A DNA stretch of 64,000 nucleotides from JANQOH01 sp965201115 (GCA_965201115.1 OZ241745.1:3610141-3674140); one strand, 5' to 3'; shown: positions 7,957 to 17,130, counted from the first letter of the stretch. Numbers and translations: made by a program. Notes: generated by a model from the sequence alone, not told the origin.

Positions 7957-9221
7957 CGCCGGCCTCCGCAGCGGGGCGGCGGACGCATGAGCGGAGCGCT
8001 GTCGATAACCCCGCCGGGAAACAGCCCCGGAAAGGCGTCCTGCGCATGGCGCAGCACCTGCGCCGCCGGGCTGGCGACAAGCAGTTTCGCCAGCGGATGC
8101 CGCCACAACATGCGATCCACGACGCCGTTGGGCTTGTAGGGGAGGTCGGCGATCCCGTCGCCGTTCAGATCGAACGCGGGATTGTCGCTCCAGTAGTTGC
8201 CGCGGCCGTCGCGCGACCATTCGAGCCAGCGGGTTCCGACATATTTCACCTGCGTGCGGTTGGCGACGAAAGCGTTGCCGCCGATGGCGTTATCTTCCGA
8301 TCCCGCGGTGAAGTGGATTCCCGTGCCGCAGCGTTCGAAGAGGTTGCCGGTAAGCGCGTTGCCGTGGGAGTTGTAGAGGAAGACGCATTTTCCGGCGCCG
8401 CGCCGCACGGTATTGTTTTCGATGCGCGAACGGTTGGCGTAGTTGAACAGCAGGCCGTGGTCGCGATCGCCGTCCGACACATTGCCGACGACGGCAAGCG
8501 CGCGCGAATACATCAGCGCGTAGCCCACATGGTTGCCCGCCGAGTCGTTGCCGGAGATTTCTCCCCTGTGGGCGTACATGTAGTGGACCGCGAAACGCAG
8601 ATCGCGGAAGCGGTTGCCGCGGAAAACATTGTCGGCGCTGGTCGTCACGAAGACGCCGTCGCGCCCGAAGCGAATGTCGTTGTCCTCGACGATGGACCCC
8701 GGGGAGTTCCACAGATGGACGCCGTTGCCGCGGTCGGCGATGCGCGGATTGCGGCTTCCGGAGATACGGTTGCCGCGGACGACGGCGCGTTCGGGGCCGT
8801 GCAGATAGACGCCGAACAGGTTGCCGGCGAGGTCGTTCCCTTCGACGACGGCGCCGTCGCCGGTCTTATCGATGAAAACGCCGGCGTCGACGCCGGCGAA
8901 ATCGGCGCCCGAGCCGCGGATCGCCAGCCCGCGCACAGAGACATCCGGCGCGGCGATACGGACGACCTGCCCGCGGCCGCCGCCGTCTATCGCCGCGCCC
9001 GGCTCGCCGTGCAGGGCGAGGCCCGCGTGCTCGATAACCGCGGGCCCGGCGTGGACGCCGGGCTTCAGGATCAGGAGATCGCCGGGCGCGGCGGCGGCGA
9101 GCGCCGCGGCAAGGCGCCCGCCGCCGGGCTCCACCTCCGTCGTCGCGGCGGCCGCGGCGCACGAAGCCGCGGCGGCGGCCAGCCAGGCCGCCGCCGCGCG
9201 CGCCGCGCGGAAAAGCGTCAC
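7953..9221 (-). CDS. nosD: NosD periplasmic copper-centre maturation protein
   Basis: Secreted right-handed beta-helix protein of the CASH/NosD family, 422 residues. After a signal peptide (about residues 1-25, ending CAAAAA) it carries many parallel-helix repeats of the type VVRGNRISGS, IVEDNDIRFG and VFRGNRFRDL. The C-terminal segment NYWSDNPAFDLNGDGIADLPY is typical of NosD. It acts with NosFY to mature CuZ of NosZ. The GTG at 9221 overlaps the nosZ stop (GTGA). Confidence 0.94.
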   Translation of the reverse strand: MTLFRAARAAAAWLAAAAASCAAAAATTEVEPGGGRLAAALAAAAPGDLLILKPGVHAGPAVIEHAGLALHGEPGAAIDGGGRGQVVRIAAPDVSVRGLAIRGSGADFAGVDAGVFIDKTGDGAVVEGNDLAGNLFGVYLHGPERAVVRGNRISGSRNPRIADRGNGVHLWNSPGSIVEDNDIRFGRDGVFVTTSADNVFRGNRFRDLRFAVHYMYAHRGEISGNDSAGNHVGYALMYSRALAVVGNVSDGDRDHGLLFNYANRSRIENNTVRRGAGKCVFLYNSHGNALTGNLFERCGTGIHFTAGSEDNAIGGNAFVANRTQVKYVGTRWLEWSRDGRGNYWSDNPAFDLNGDGIADLPYKPNGVVDRMLWRHPLAKLLVASPAAQVLRHAQDAFPGLFPGGVIDSAPLMRPPPRCGGRR

Positions 9222-11149
9222 GCCGTCCGCGGCCTGACGAACATGCGCCCGCGCATTTCCATGTGCAGTGCGTGGCAGAACCATTGACAGTAATACCAAT
9301 GCACGCCCGGCCGGTCCGCCGTGAACGTCACCGAGGCGGTGGCCTGCGGCGCCACTTCCATGACGATGCCGTAGTTCGACAGGGCCCAGCCGTGGGTCAG
9401 GTCGTCGATGTCGTCCATGTTGGTGACGAAGACGGTCACTTCGTCGCCTTCGTCGACCTCGAATGTGTCCAGGCTGAAGATCGGCGCGACCGAGTGCATG
9501 TACACGCGGACCTTGTGGCCGTCGCGGACGACGTCGGCGCCCCAGTCGAGATCGACGCCGTCGCGTTCGGCCTGGGCGCGCGCGTCGGCCCAGACGGGGC
9601 TGTTGCGGCTCCACACCCGGTCGGGATTTACCAGCGAGCGATGCACGATAATGCAATCGTGCGGCTCGGCGAATGTGGGGCCGTCGTGCGTCAAGACCAT
9701 GCGGTCGCCCGAAATATCGATGGCCTGTTCGCATTCGGGCTTCAGCGGGCCGACATTGAGGAACCGGTCCTTCGAGAACTTGTTGAGCGAGAACAGCCAC
9801 TTTCCGTCGGCGTCGCGGGTCTCGCCCATCGATGTGTGGTTGTGCCCCGGCTGATAGTGGACGTCGATCTTGTCGAGTATGGGGTCGCCGCCCTCGCCGT
9901 TATAGGCGCGTATCGCGGCGTCGATGCTCCACTTTGCGATCTGGCTGTCGAGGAACAGGGTCGTGTAGGCGTTGCCGCGCCCGTCGAAAGCCGTATGCAG
10001 CGGGCCGAGGCCGAGTTGCGGCTCCGCGACCACGACGTCGCGCGGGGCTATCCGGTCTTCGAACAGGTCGTCGAGCCGGCGCACGTCGAGCACCGTGACG
10101 GTCGGCGACAATTTGCCGTTGACCACGATATGAACGCCGTCGGGCGCGGTATTGACGCCGTGCGGGCTGGTCGGCACCGGAATGTAGCGCGTATAGCGCG
10201 AGCCCTTGCGCCCGTCGAGCACCTTGACGCCGTTGTGGACCGTGTAGTCGCCGTTGCGCACGCCCTCCTCGATGCGCGCGATGTTGAAAACCACCGCCCA
10301 GTCGCGCTCCGCCGCCGTCATGTCGGCGAGGTTCATCCCGAGCTCGGAATTGTAGCACGAGGACACGGCGTATTTGCCCTGGTAGTCGGCGTCGACATTG
10401 TCGAGATTGCCGTCCACGATAACCTGCCACGCGACCTCCATGCTGTCCCCGTCGACGGCGGTGAAGATGGCGACGTATTGCGATGGGTCGTCGAGAACCT
10501 TGCCGTCGTTCGGCAGCGGAACCTCGTGTTCGCCGTTGCAGAACAGATAGCCCGTGCGCGGGTATTTTTGCGGCCGCATACCGTGGATGTCGTTGGCGTT
10601 CGGGATCTCGACGATCCTGTCGGGCTTCATGACGGCGCAGTCGATGCGCGCGAGCCGCGTGTTCGCCTTGTCGTTGATCCACAGATACCGCCCGTCGTAT
10701 GTGCCGTCGGTAAACGACATGTGCGGGTGGTGCGCGTCGCCGTTGGTATATATGCCGCCGCGATTGGCGAGGAAGGCGCGGGTTTCCGGCAGCAGCCCCT
10801 CGGTGAGTATCTTGCGGCTTTCGTTGGTGAGCCCCCAGCCGGTGGCGGAGTCGGTATTGAACACGGGGATACGCATCAGTTCGCGCATCGAGGGCACGCC
10901 GACGATACGGATCTCGCCGGAATGCCCGCCCGACCAGAAGCCGTAATACTCGTCGAGTTCTCCGGGGCGGACTTCGGCGGCGGAAGCCTGGCGCGGCGCC
11001 GCGGCGCCCGCCGCCGCCGCCGCGGCGATACCGGCGGCGCCCGCCGCGGCGGGGCCGCGCAGCCCCGCCAGCGCCGACAGCCGCGCCGCGCCCGCCAGCA
11101 GTTCCCGGCGGTTCGGCCCGCCGGTCGGGTTCGTCTTCTTCGATGTCAT
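9218..11149 (-). CDS. nosZ: Nitrous-oxide reductase, clade I (Tat-exported)
   Basis: Terminal enzyme of denitrification, reducing N2O to N2 in the periplasm. The 643-residue protein begins with a Tat-type signal (PNRRELLAGAARLSALAGL), which indicates clade I. CuZ histidines can be placed in DAHHPHMSF, SPHGVNTAPDG, GPLHTAFDG, GHNHTSMGE and AEPHDC. The C-terminal cupredoxin has the CuA motif CQWFCHALHMEM, giving two Cys, a His and a Met. The ATG at 11149 has GGAGAG just upstream and overlaps the nosR stop. No lesion is visible, so it should be functional. Confidence 0.97.
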   Translation of the reverse strand: MTSKKTNPTGGPNRRELLAGAARLSALAGLRGPAAAGAAGIAAAAAAGAAAPRQASAAEVRPGELDEYYGFWSGGHSGEIRIVGVPSMRELMRIPVFNTDSATGWGLTNESRKILTEGLLPETRAFLANRGGIYTNGDAHHPHMSFTDGTYDGRYLWINDKANTRLARIDCAVMKPDRIVEIPNANDIHGMRPQKYPRTGYLFCNGEHEVPLPNDGKVLDDPSQYVAIFTAVDGDSMEVAWQVIVDGNLDNVDADYQGKYAVSSCYNSELGMNLADMTAAERDWAVVFNIARIEEGVRNGDYTVHNGVKVLDGRKGSRYTRYIPVPTSPHGVNTAPDGVHIVVNGKLSPTVTVLDVRRLDDLFEDRIAPRDVVVAEPQLGLGPLHTAFDGRGNAYTTLFLDSQIAKWSIDAAIRAYNGEGGDPILDKIDVHYQPGHNHTSMGETRDADGKWLFSLNKFSKDRFLNVGPLKPECEQAIDISGDRMVLTHDGPTFAEPHDCIIVHRSLVNPDRVWSRNSPVWADARAQAERDGVDLDWGADVVRDGHKVRVYMHSVAPIFSLDTFEVDEGDEVTVFVTNMDDIDDLTHGWALSNYGIVMEVAPQATASVTFTADRPGVHWYYCQWFCHALHMEMRGRMFVRPRTA

Positions 11150-13368
11150 GTACGCTCTCCTTTCATGCGCGGCGCCGGATACATTGCCGGCGAAGCAAGC
11201 TTGCGCCGCCGTTCGCGCTTCAGGCGGCGCCGGATCATCGCCGGACACTTGCGCTCGTCGCGGTAGAGGAGCTGGCAGTGCAGGCAATAGAGGCATTCGT
11301 TGGGGTCGATGGCGCCGCTCGGCCGGATCGCCTGCACCATGCATTCCTCGCCGCAGCGCTGGCACGGCGAGCCGCAATCGGGATGGCGCTTGAGCCAGTC
11401 GAAAATCCGCAGCCGCCCGGGGATGGCGAGCGCGGCGCCGAGGGGGCACAGATAGCGGCAGAAAAAACGCTCCACGAACAACCCCGCCGCCAGCAGCAGC
11501 CCCGCGTAGAGCACGAACGGCCATTCGCGCGCGAAGCGCAGCGCCACCGCGGTCTTGAACGGCTCGACCTCCGACAGCTCCCCGGCAAGCGCCAGCGAGT
11601 GGAGCGACACGCCGAGCAGTCCGACGAAGAGGATGTACTTTATCGGCCAGAGACGCTCATGCAGCCCCCAGGGGACGGCGATCTGCGGCGCGCGAAGCAG
11701 CCGCGCGCTCTTGTTGAGGAGTTCCTGCAACGCGCCGAAAGGGCAAAGCCAGCCGCAAAACGGACCGCGCCCCCAGAACAACGCCGATATCGCCACCGCC
11801 GCCCACAACATGAAGATGAGCGGATCGATCATGAACGGCTCCCACGCAAAGCCTCCGCCGGCCAGCGCGTTGGCGAACGCCAGCATGTTCACCACCGAGA
11901 GCTGCGCCTGCGCGTAGCCGCCGATCCAGACGACGGTGAACAGCAAAAAGCCCATGCGCGTTGCGGCGGCGAGGCGCGGCCGGCGCGCAAACCAGTCCTG
12001 GAAGAAAAAGACGCCGGTCAGCGCCGCCAGGGCCGCGGCAAGCACGCCGATATCGACCGCGCGATCGCGCCACGCGCGGCGCCACAGCGGCGGGGGCGCG
12101 GCGGCGTGCGCCGTTTCCGCCGCGGGCGGCGGCGGCGCGTCGCGCAGGATGTAGCGTTCGGGCAGCGCATAATGCAGGTCGTAGGTCAGGAACTCCTTTT
12201 CCAGCGCGCCGACGGCGCGGCTGACCAAAAGCTCGAGCCGCCACGGCGCCGTGGGGTCGAACGCCGCGCCGGCGGGCAAGACGAACAACCCGGCTTCGGC
12301 GAAATCCTGGGCGTAAGGCGCCTCGACGCCGCCGAGGCGCTTGTGGTCGCGATCGCGGAAGCGCACGCTCTCCGCGCCCTGCGCCAGCCGGATACGATCG
12401 AAAACGCCTCCGCGCACATAGCCCGAGCCCTTGAACGAATACAGCCCGTTGCCGGCCACGAGAATCGCATGCCCGCCGGCGCCAGGGCGCGCCGCCAGGA
12501 GCGCGTATTCCGCCTCGCCGAGCAGGCTCCGGCCCAGCGCCGGGACGCCCACCGGCGCCGCGTACAAGTCGATAAAGGTATCTTGAGGGTTGTCGCTTTC
12601 AGGGTTTCCCGCTGCTTCGGTCTTGCCGGCGCGGGCGAAATCGGCGCTGACCTCGTCAACGGTCAGGGCGAGGCGCGCGACCGCGCCCTCGCCGAGCAGC
12701 GCCAGCCAGTCGGCGCCGCCGGCAACGGTCGGGTCGATGCGCCCCGGCGGACGGCGCCCGGCGGCGCGCGCCGGACCCGCGCCGCCGAGCGCGCGCGCCA
12801 TCGCCGCGGCCGCGCGCGCGATGGCGTCGTCGATCACCATCGCCGTGACCGTGGCGCCGCTGATCATGTCGGGCGACCGGCCGCTTTCGCCTCCGGCGCG
12901 CGCGAGTTCCGCTGCCGTGCGGCCCGCGTAGCGGTCGATAAACGCCGCCATCCGCGCCTCGGAAATCCCCGTGAGCACGATGGGCTCCGAGTGCCGCCAA
13001 AGCCTGGCGCCGAGTATCGCGCCGTCGGCGTCCATGCCGATCAGGATTTCGATGGGCTTCCCCGAATACCCGACGGCGCGGGCGAAATCGGAGCTGAGAA
13101 AGGCGTAGCCCAGCGTTTCCCCGCCGCCGAGTATGGGCGCCGCCGGGGGCGTGCCCGCCGCGGCGCCGAAGGCGTCGGCGCCGGGCGCAAGATCCGGCGG
13201 CGCCACCGACGCCAGCGCTTCCGCGAGCGCCCCTTGCGCGCGGGCGGCGCCGGGCGCGGCGAGCGCGAGAAGCGCGCCGGCCGCCGCGGCGAAAGCGGCG
13301 CGCCCGAAGCGCCCGCCGCAATCGCGGACCGATGCCGTCGCGGCGGTCGGGCGGAAAACATCGGCCAC
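11146..13368 (-). CDS. nosR: NosR membrane iron-sulfur flavoprotein, electron donor and regulator for NosZ
   Basis: Inner-membrane protein of 740 residues. It has a signal peptide, a periplasmic FMN-binding domain with the flavinylation motif SGATVTAM, several transmembrane helices with polyferredoxin-type CGWLCPFG and CRYLCPLG motifs, and C-terminal Cys clusters (CGSPCQRCGEECM and CLYCLHCQ) for iron-sulfur centres. It feeds electrons to NosZ and is needed for nos expression. The GTG at 13368 is preceded by AAGGGGGG. An FNR/DNR-type palindrome lies 57-70 bases upstream. The order nosR-Z-D-F-Y-L is complete; nosX is not beside it. Confidence 0.95.
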   Translation of the reverse strand: MADVFRPTAATASVRDCGGRFGRAAFAAAAGALLALAAPGAARAQGALAEALASVAPPDLAPGADAFGAAAGTPPAAPILGGGETLGYAFLSSDFARAVGYSGKPIEILIGMDADGAILGARLWRHSEPIVLTGISEARMAAFIDRYAGRTAAELARAGGESGRSPDMISGATVTAMVIDDAIARAAAAMARALGGAGPARAAGRRPPGRIDPTVAGGADWLALLGEGAVARLALTVDEVSADFARAGKTEAAGNPESDNPQDTFIDLYAAPVGVPALGRSLLGEAEYALLAARPGAGGHAILVAGNGLYSFKGSGYVRGGVFDRIRLAQGAESVRFRDRDHKRLGGVEAPYAQDFAEAGLFVLPAGAAFDPTAPWRLELLVSRAVGALEKEFLTYDLHYALPERYILRDAPPPPAAETAHAAAPPPLWRRAWRDRAVDIGVLAAALAALTGVFFFQDWFARRPRLAAATRMGFLLFTVVWIGGYAQAQLSVVNMLAFANALAGGGFAWEPFMIDPLIFMLWAAVAISALFWGRGPFCGWLCPFGALQELLNKSARLLRAPQIAVPWGLHERLWPIKYILFVGLLGVSLHSLALAGELSEVEPFKTAVALRFAREWPFVLYAGLLLAAGLFVERFFCRYLCPLGAALAIPGRLRIFDWLKRHPDCGSPCQRCGEECMVQAIRPSGAIDPNECLYCLHCQLLYRDERKCPAMIRRRLKRERRRKLASPAMYPAPRMKGERT

Positions 13369-13424
13369 GGCTTCGGCCCCCCTTGTTTCCGCCCATTGTG
13401 TGGCGCGTTTCGTTCGGCCCGGTC

Positions 13425-13438
13425 TTGATCTCCGTCAA
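13425..13438. promoter_or_regulatory. FNR/DNR-type binding box upstream of nosR
   Basis: The 14-base palindrome ttgatctccgtcaa has perfect TTGA/TCAA arms around six bases, close to the FNR consensus TTGATN4ATCAA and within the range of NnrR/DNR boxes. It lies 57 bases upstream of the nosR start and overlaps the last codons of the upstream Crp/Fnr gene. A class II promoter driven from it would start roughly 40 bases downstream, still ahead of nosR. Confidence 0.7.
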
Positions 13439-14187
13439 GTCCGCGGAATTTTTTCCGCGGCAGACCGCGCGCCGTCCTCGGCGAAGCGGCGCAGCGCGCC
13501 GACATCGGCAACCGTCACGCGGCGATCGCGCGAACGCACGCCTACCGTGCGCAGCGCCGCCATCGCGCGTGACAGCGTCTCCGCGCGCATGCCGAGCCGC
13601 GAGGCCACCAGCGCCTTCTCGGTCGGCAGGTCGATCTCGGCGGCGCCCGAATCGGCGGGACAGAGCTTCGCCAGGAACGCGCCGACGCGCTGCGGAGCGG
13701 ATTTGACCGTGCGCTGCTCCACCTCCCGCACCAGGACGCGCAGATGGCGCGACATGCTCGCCAGCATGTCGAACGCGAGATCGGGCTCGCGGCGCACGCG
13801 GGCCGCGAACGACGCGGCGGGAACCGCGAGCACGCGCGCATCGTCCACGACCTGCGCGTTTACCGGAAACCGGCCCTCGGCGAAGCTCGCCGCTTCGGCG
13901 AAGGATTCGCCGCGCGCGAACGCCGCGATGACGGTTTCGCGGCCGTCCGGCGCGACGCGAAACAGTTTGACCCAGCCCGAAAGCACCACGAAGAAATGCG
14001 CGGCGGGGTCGCCTTGGGCGAACAGCATGGCGTGGCGGGGCCGGCGGTGGACGGCGGCGTCCGCCAGCAGCGCGCGGAGCGTCGCCGGCGCCATGCCGGA
14101 GAACAGCGGCAGCGCGGCGAGAAGCGCTTCGTCGCTCGCCGAAATCCCGGCGGGGCGACGGGATGCGGCCGTGTCCGGTTCATGCAT
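13435..14187 (-). CDS. Crp/Fnr-family transcriptional regulator (DNR/NnrR-like)
   Basis: Regulator of 250 residues. An N-terminal cyclic-nucleotide-binding-type sensor domain (about residues 25-145, with VVLSGWVKLFRVAPDGRE) is joined by a dimerisation helix to a C-terminal Crp helix-turn-helix (LPTEKALVASRLGMRAETLSRAM, around 188-210). It lacks the N-terminal Cys cluster of FNR, so it should not carry a [4Fe-4S] switch. A DNR/NnrR-like NO response would fit its position directly upstream of nosR and the FNR-type box at its 3' end. The signal sensed is inference. It is the gene most likely to control nos in this window. Confidence 0.85.
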   Translation of the reverse strand: MHEPDTAASRRPAGISASDEALLAALPLFSGMAPATLRALLADAAVHRRPRHAMLFAQGDPAAHFFVVLSGWVKLFRVAPDGRETVIAAFARGESFAEAASFAEGRFPVNAQVVDDARVLAVPAASFAARVRREPDLAFDMLASMSRHLRVLVREVEQRTVKSAPQRVGAFLAKLCPADSGAAEIDLPTEKALVASRLGMRAETLSRAMAALRTVGVRSRDRRVTVADVGALRRFAEDGARSAAEKIPRT

Positions 14188-14387
14188 GTCGGCGCCGCCG
14201 GGCGCGGCGGAGGGGGAGGAGAGCGCGTCCTTCGCGCGCGAACCTGCCCGGCCGCCGCGCCGCGGTCAAGCCGCGCGGGGCCTCCGGGAGACGCGCGCCG
14301 GGAGCTGGCGCCGCGGCGCGCCGTGCGGCTATATCGGCGCGGCCGTTTCGAGCGCCGCCTGCCGCCATTGCCCGCGAGAGCCGCGCC

Positions 14388-15299
14388 ATGCCTTGTTCGC
14401 CCGCGTCGGCCGACGCGCCCTTCGCGTTGCTCCTCCCCGCGGCGCAGACCGTGCCGCTGGTGCTGGCCTCGCCCCATAGCGGGCGCGCCTACGACGCCGG
14501 GTTCCTGGCGGCCGCGCGGCCGCGCAAGCCCGCCCTGCGGCGTTTCGAGGATCCGTGGGTCGACGAGCTGTTCGCGGGCGCGCCGGCGCGGGGCGCGCCG
14601 CTGCTCGCCGCGCGCTTTCCGCGCGCCTGCATCGACGCCAACCGCGAGCCGTTCGAGCTCGACCCGGAGATGTTCGCCGAGCCGCTGCCGCGCTGGATCA
14701 ACCGGCATTCGGCGCATGTGCGCGGCGGTCTGGGCACGATACCGCGGCGCTGCCCCGACGGCGCGCCGATCTACGACCGTCCGCTCCGCCGCGCGGAAGC
14801 GCGCCGCCGCCTCGCGGCGTGCTACCTGCCCTATCACCGCGCACTCAAGGGGCTGTTGCGCCGCACGCGCGCGCGCTTCGGCCACGCGGCGCTCATCGAC
14901 TGCCATTCCATGCCGTCGCGCGCCGTGGAGCGGCTTGCGGAGACCGGCGCGGCGGCGCCCCGGCGCGTGGATTTCGTGCTCGGCGACCGCCGCGGCGCGG
15001 CGTGCCACCCCGAACTCGCCGCCTGCGCCGAGAACGTTCTGAGCGAACTCGGCTTCCGCGTGGTGCGCAACGCGCCCTTCGCGGGCGGCTTCGCGACGCG
15101 CTTCTACGGGCGGCCGCGCCAGGGCGTGCAAGCGTTGCAGATCGAGATCAACCGTGCTTTGTACATGGACGAGGCGCGCCACGCCCGGGGCGCGGGCATG
15201 GCGCCGCTGGCGGCGGCGCTCGACCGCCTCGTCGAGGCGCTCGGCGCGCTGTGGCCGGCCGCGCGCGCCGCGCCGGCGCCGGAGGAGGAAACGCCATGA
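14388..15299 (+). CDS. N-formylglutamate amidohydrolase family protein
   Basis: Family enzymes release glutamate from N-formylglutamate or act on related N-acyl amino acids. The 303-residue protein has family blocks LVLASPHSGRAY, DPWVDELF, DANREPFELDPEMF, IDCHSMP and ARFYGRP-like ATRFYGRPRQGVQALQIEINRALYMDE. No hut genes are nearby, so a histidine-degradation role is not supported by context. The start at 14388 fits the conserved N-terminus. Its stop overlaps the soxY start (ATGA), which places it at the head of a soxYZA operon, an unexpected partner. Confidence 0.87.
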   Translation: MPCSPASADAPFALLLPAAQTVPLVLASPHSGRAYDAGFLAAARPRKPALRRFEDPWVDELFAGAPARGAPLLAARFPRACIDANREPFELDPEMFAEPLPRWINRHSAHVRGGLGTIPRRCPDGAPIYDRPLRRAEARRRLAACYLPYHRALKGLLRRTRARFGHAALIDCHSMPSRAVERLAETGAAAPRRVDFVLGDRRGAACHPELAACAENVLSELGFRVVRNAPFAGGFATRFYGRPRQGVQALQIEINRALYMDEARHARGAGMAPLAAALDRLVEALGALWPAARAAPAPEEETP

Positions 15300-15829
15300 A
15301 ACGTTCGGGCCCCGCACGCGACCGGCGCCGGGCGCTCGCCGGACTCGGAGCCGCGGGCCTCGCGCTCGCCGCATCGCGCGCCTTCGCCGGCGCCGAACAC
15401 AGTTTCTCCGGCAACCCGTTCCGCGACCGCTTCCAGAGCTTCCGCCAGACCTTCCGCGTGGAGCCCGATCGCGCCGAGGCCGAGCGCATCGTCGCCAATA
15501 TCCTCAGGAGCCGCGCGCCGCGACCGGGCCTCGTCGAGGCCATCGCCCCGGACATTGCCGAGGACGGCAACATGGTCCCGGTGACGTTCCGCGTGAACTG
15601 CTCGATGGCCGGAAACGACTACCCCGTAACGGTGCATATCGTCGCGCTCGAGAACCCGTTCCCCGAAATCGCGAAATACCATTTCACGCCGTCGTGCGGC
15701 GCGGCGGAAGTCTCGTGCCGCGTGCGCATGCGCGCGACCTCCGAACTCGTGTTCATCGCCGAAATGGCCGACGGCTCGGTGGGTATGGCCACTCGCCTGG
15801 TCAACGTGACCCTCGGCGCCTGCAGCTGA
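15296..15829 (+). CDS. soxY: SoxY-like sulfur carrier subunit with atypical C-terminus
   Basis: Periplasmic carrier of 177 residues, Tat-exported (DRRRALAGLGAAGLALAASRAFA). The body matches SoxY (VPVTFRVNCSMAGNDYPVTVHIVALENPFPEIAKYHFTP). Canonical SoxY ends in GGCGG, whose Cys carries the sulfur substrate on a flexible arm. Here the end is VTLGACS: the Cys is still next to last, but the flanking glycines are mostly lost. The internal Cys in TPSCGAAEVSC could form a disulfide. It should pair with SoxZ just downstream. Either it is a divergent carrier or its substrate arm is altered. GGAGGAGG precedes the start. Confidence 0.83.
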   Translation: MKRSGPARDRRRALAGLGAAGLALAASRAFAGAEHSFSGNPFRDRFQSFRQTFRVEPDRAEAERIVANILRSRAPRPGLVEAIAPDIAEDGNMVPVTFRVNCSMAGNDYPVTVHIVALENPFPEIAKYHFTPSCGAAEVSCRVRMRATSELVFIAEMADGSVGMATRLVNVTLGACS

Positions 15830-15845
15830 GACGAAAGGAAGCGGC

Positions 15846-16235
15846 ATGGCCATCGCGAATCGCCTGCGGCGCCTGAAGGTCCCGGAAACCGCGCGTTACG
15901 GCGAGATCGTGACGATCAAGACCCTCGCCGAGCACAGGATGGAGCCGGGCGTGCGCTTCGACCCCCGGAGCCTGGTCGTATATCCGCGCTTCATCCTCAA
16001 CAAGGTGGAGTGCCGCGTGAACGGGCGGCTGGTGTTCTGGGCCGACTGGTATTCGGGCGTGTCCGCCAACCCCTACATGGCGTTCAAGGTCCGCGCCGAG
16101 GAATCGGGCGTTATCGAGGTGGCGTGGACCGACGACTACAACGCGACGACGCGCGCCACAGCGCGAATCGAGGTCATCGGCGCCCCCGGGCGCGATCCTT
16201 CCGCGGCCCCGGGAGAACGGCGCAACGAGAGCTGA
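15846..16235 (+). CDS. soxZ: SoxZ-like sulfur carrier partner
   Basis: Partner of SoxY in the periplasmic thiosulfate-oxidation carrier complex. The 129-residue protein has the expected immunoglobulin-like SoxZ fold signatures: GEIVTIKTLAEHRMEPG near the N-terminus and NKVECRVNGRLVFWADWYSGVSANPYMAFKV. It has no signal peptide; SoxZ is normally exported bound to Tat-exported SoxY. It follows soxY by 16 bases with GAAAGGAA as ribosome site. The tail after about residue 110 is charged and longer than usual. Confidence 0.9.
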   Translation: MAIANRLRRLKVPETARYGEIVTIKTLAEHRMEPGVRFDPRSLVVYPRFILNKVECRVNGRLVFWADWYSGVSANPYMAFKVRAEESGVIEVAWTDDYNATTRATARIEVIGAPGRDPSAAPGERRNES

Positions 16236-16263
16236 GCGGCGCGCGCGCTTCGCGCAAACGGCG

Positions 16264-17058
16264 ATGCGGCGGCCCCGGAGCCGTTTCGCATTCCGCGCCG
16301 CCGCGTTGGGCGCGGCGCTCGCCGCCGCCGCGGCGGGCGCCGGAGACGCGCCGCCCGGCGAGGGGCCGATCTCCGGCTACTGGTTCGCCGCGCCGGAAAC
16401 GCGCGCGGTGCAGGACGACCCGTTTTCCAACCCCGGCCTGCTTTATGTCGAGCGCGGCGCCATGCGCTGGACCGAACGCGCCGGCCGCGCGGAGAAGTCA
16501 TGCGCCGACTGCCACGGCGGCGGCGAGGCCATGCGCGGCGTCGGCGCGGCCTACCCGCGAATCGATTCCGAATCGGGCGCGCTGGTCAATCTCGGCCAGC
16601 GCATCGACCTGTGCCGCGCCCGCCGCATGGAGGCCGAGCCCTTCGGCCCCGGCAGCGCCGCGCGGCTCGATCTCGAGACCTGGCTCATGGCGCAATCGGC
16701 GGGGCTGCCCATGAATGTCGAGACCGGCGGCGCGGCCGCGCCGCATTTCGAGCGCGGCAAGGCGCTCTACCGGCGGCGCGTCGGCCAAATGAACCTCGCC
16801 TGCGCCATGTGCCACGACGAGCGCGTGGGCCGCTACTTGCGCGCCGAACGCATCAGCCAGGGCCACATATCGGGGTTTCCCGCCTACATGATGCGCTGGG
16901 GCGCGATGGCCGGCGTCCACCGCCGCTTCCGGTTCTGCAACGAACAGGCCCGCGCCGAGCCGCTGCCGCTGGACCACCCCGACTACAACGCCCTGCAACT
17001 CTACGTCGCATGGCGCGGCGCCGGCCTGCCGATCGAAACCCCGGCAGTGCGGCGGTAA
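16264..17058 (+). CDS. soxA: SoxA dihaem c-type cytochrome
   Basis: Dihaem subunit of SoxAX, which attaches sulfur substrates to the SoxY cysteine. The 264-residue protein has a signal peptide, haem motifs CADCH (around residue 80) and CAMCH (around 180), and the Cys in RFRFCNEQARAEP, matching the Cys(persulfide) haem ligand near the C-terminus of SoxA. No soxX or soxB lies in the window, so the remaining Sox functions must be elsewhere or missing. A dispersed repeat starts directly after the stop. Confidence 0.92.
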   Translation: MRRPRSRFAFRAAALGAALAAAAAGAGDAPPGEGPISGYWFAAPETRAVQDDPFSNPGLLYVERGAMRWTERAGRAEKSCADCHGGGEAMRGVGAAYPRIDSESGALVNLGQRIDLCRARRMEAEPFGPGSAARLDLETWLMAQSAGLPMNVETGGAAAPHFERGKALYRRRVGQMNLACAMCHDERVGRYLRAERISQGHISGFPAYMMRWGAMAGVHRRFRFCNEQARAEPLPLDHPDYNALQLYVAWRGAGLPIETPAVRR

Positions 17059-17060
17059 GT

Positions 17061-17130
17061 GTCTGTACCGAAATGCTTACCCCGCCGAAGGCGGGGCCTG
17101 GGTGCGCGGGCGTCCCCGCCCGCACGTCTC
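17061..17130 (+). repeat. Dispersed hairpin repeat, single copy after soxA
   Basis: Begins gtctgtaccgaaatgctt, followed by the hairpin ccccgccgaaggcgggg and the segment cgcgggcgtccccgcccgc. The same blocks form the arrays at 41.9-44.0 kb, where they read on the other strand. Confidence 0.85.

Noticed and set aside
15296..17058. Complete Sox thiosulfate-oxidation operon
   Set aside because: Only soxY, soxZ and soxA are present; soxX, soxB and soxCD are not in the window.
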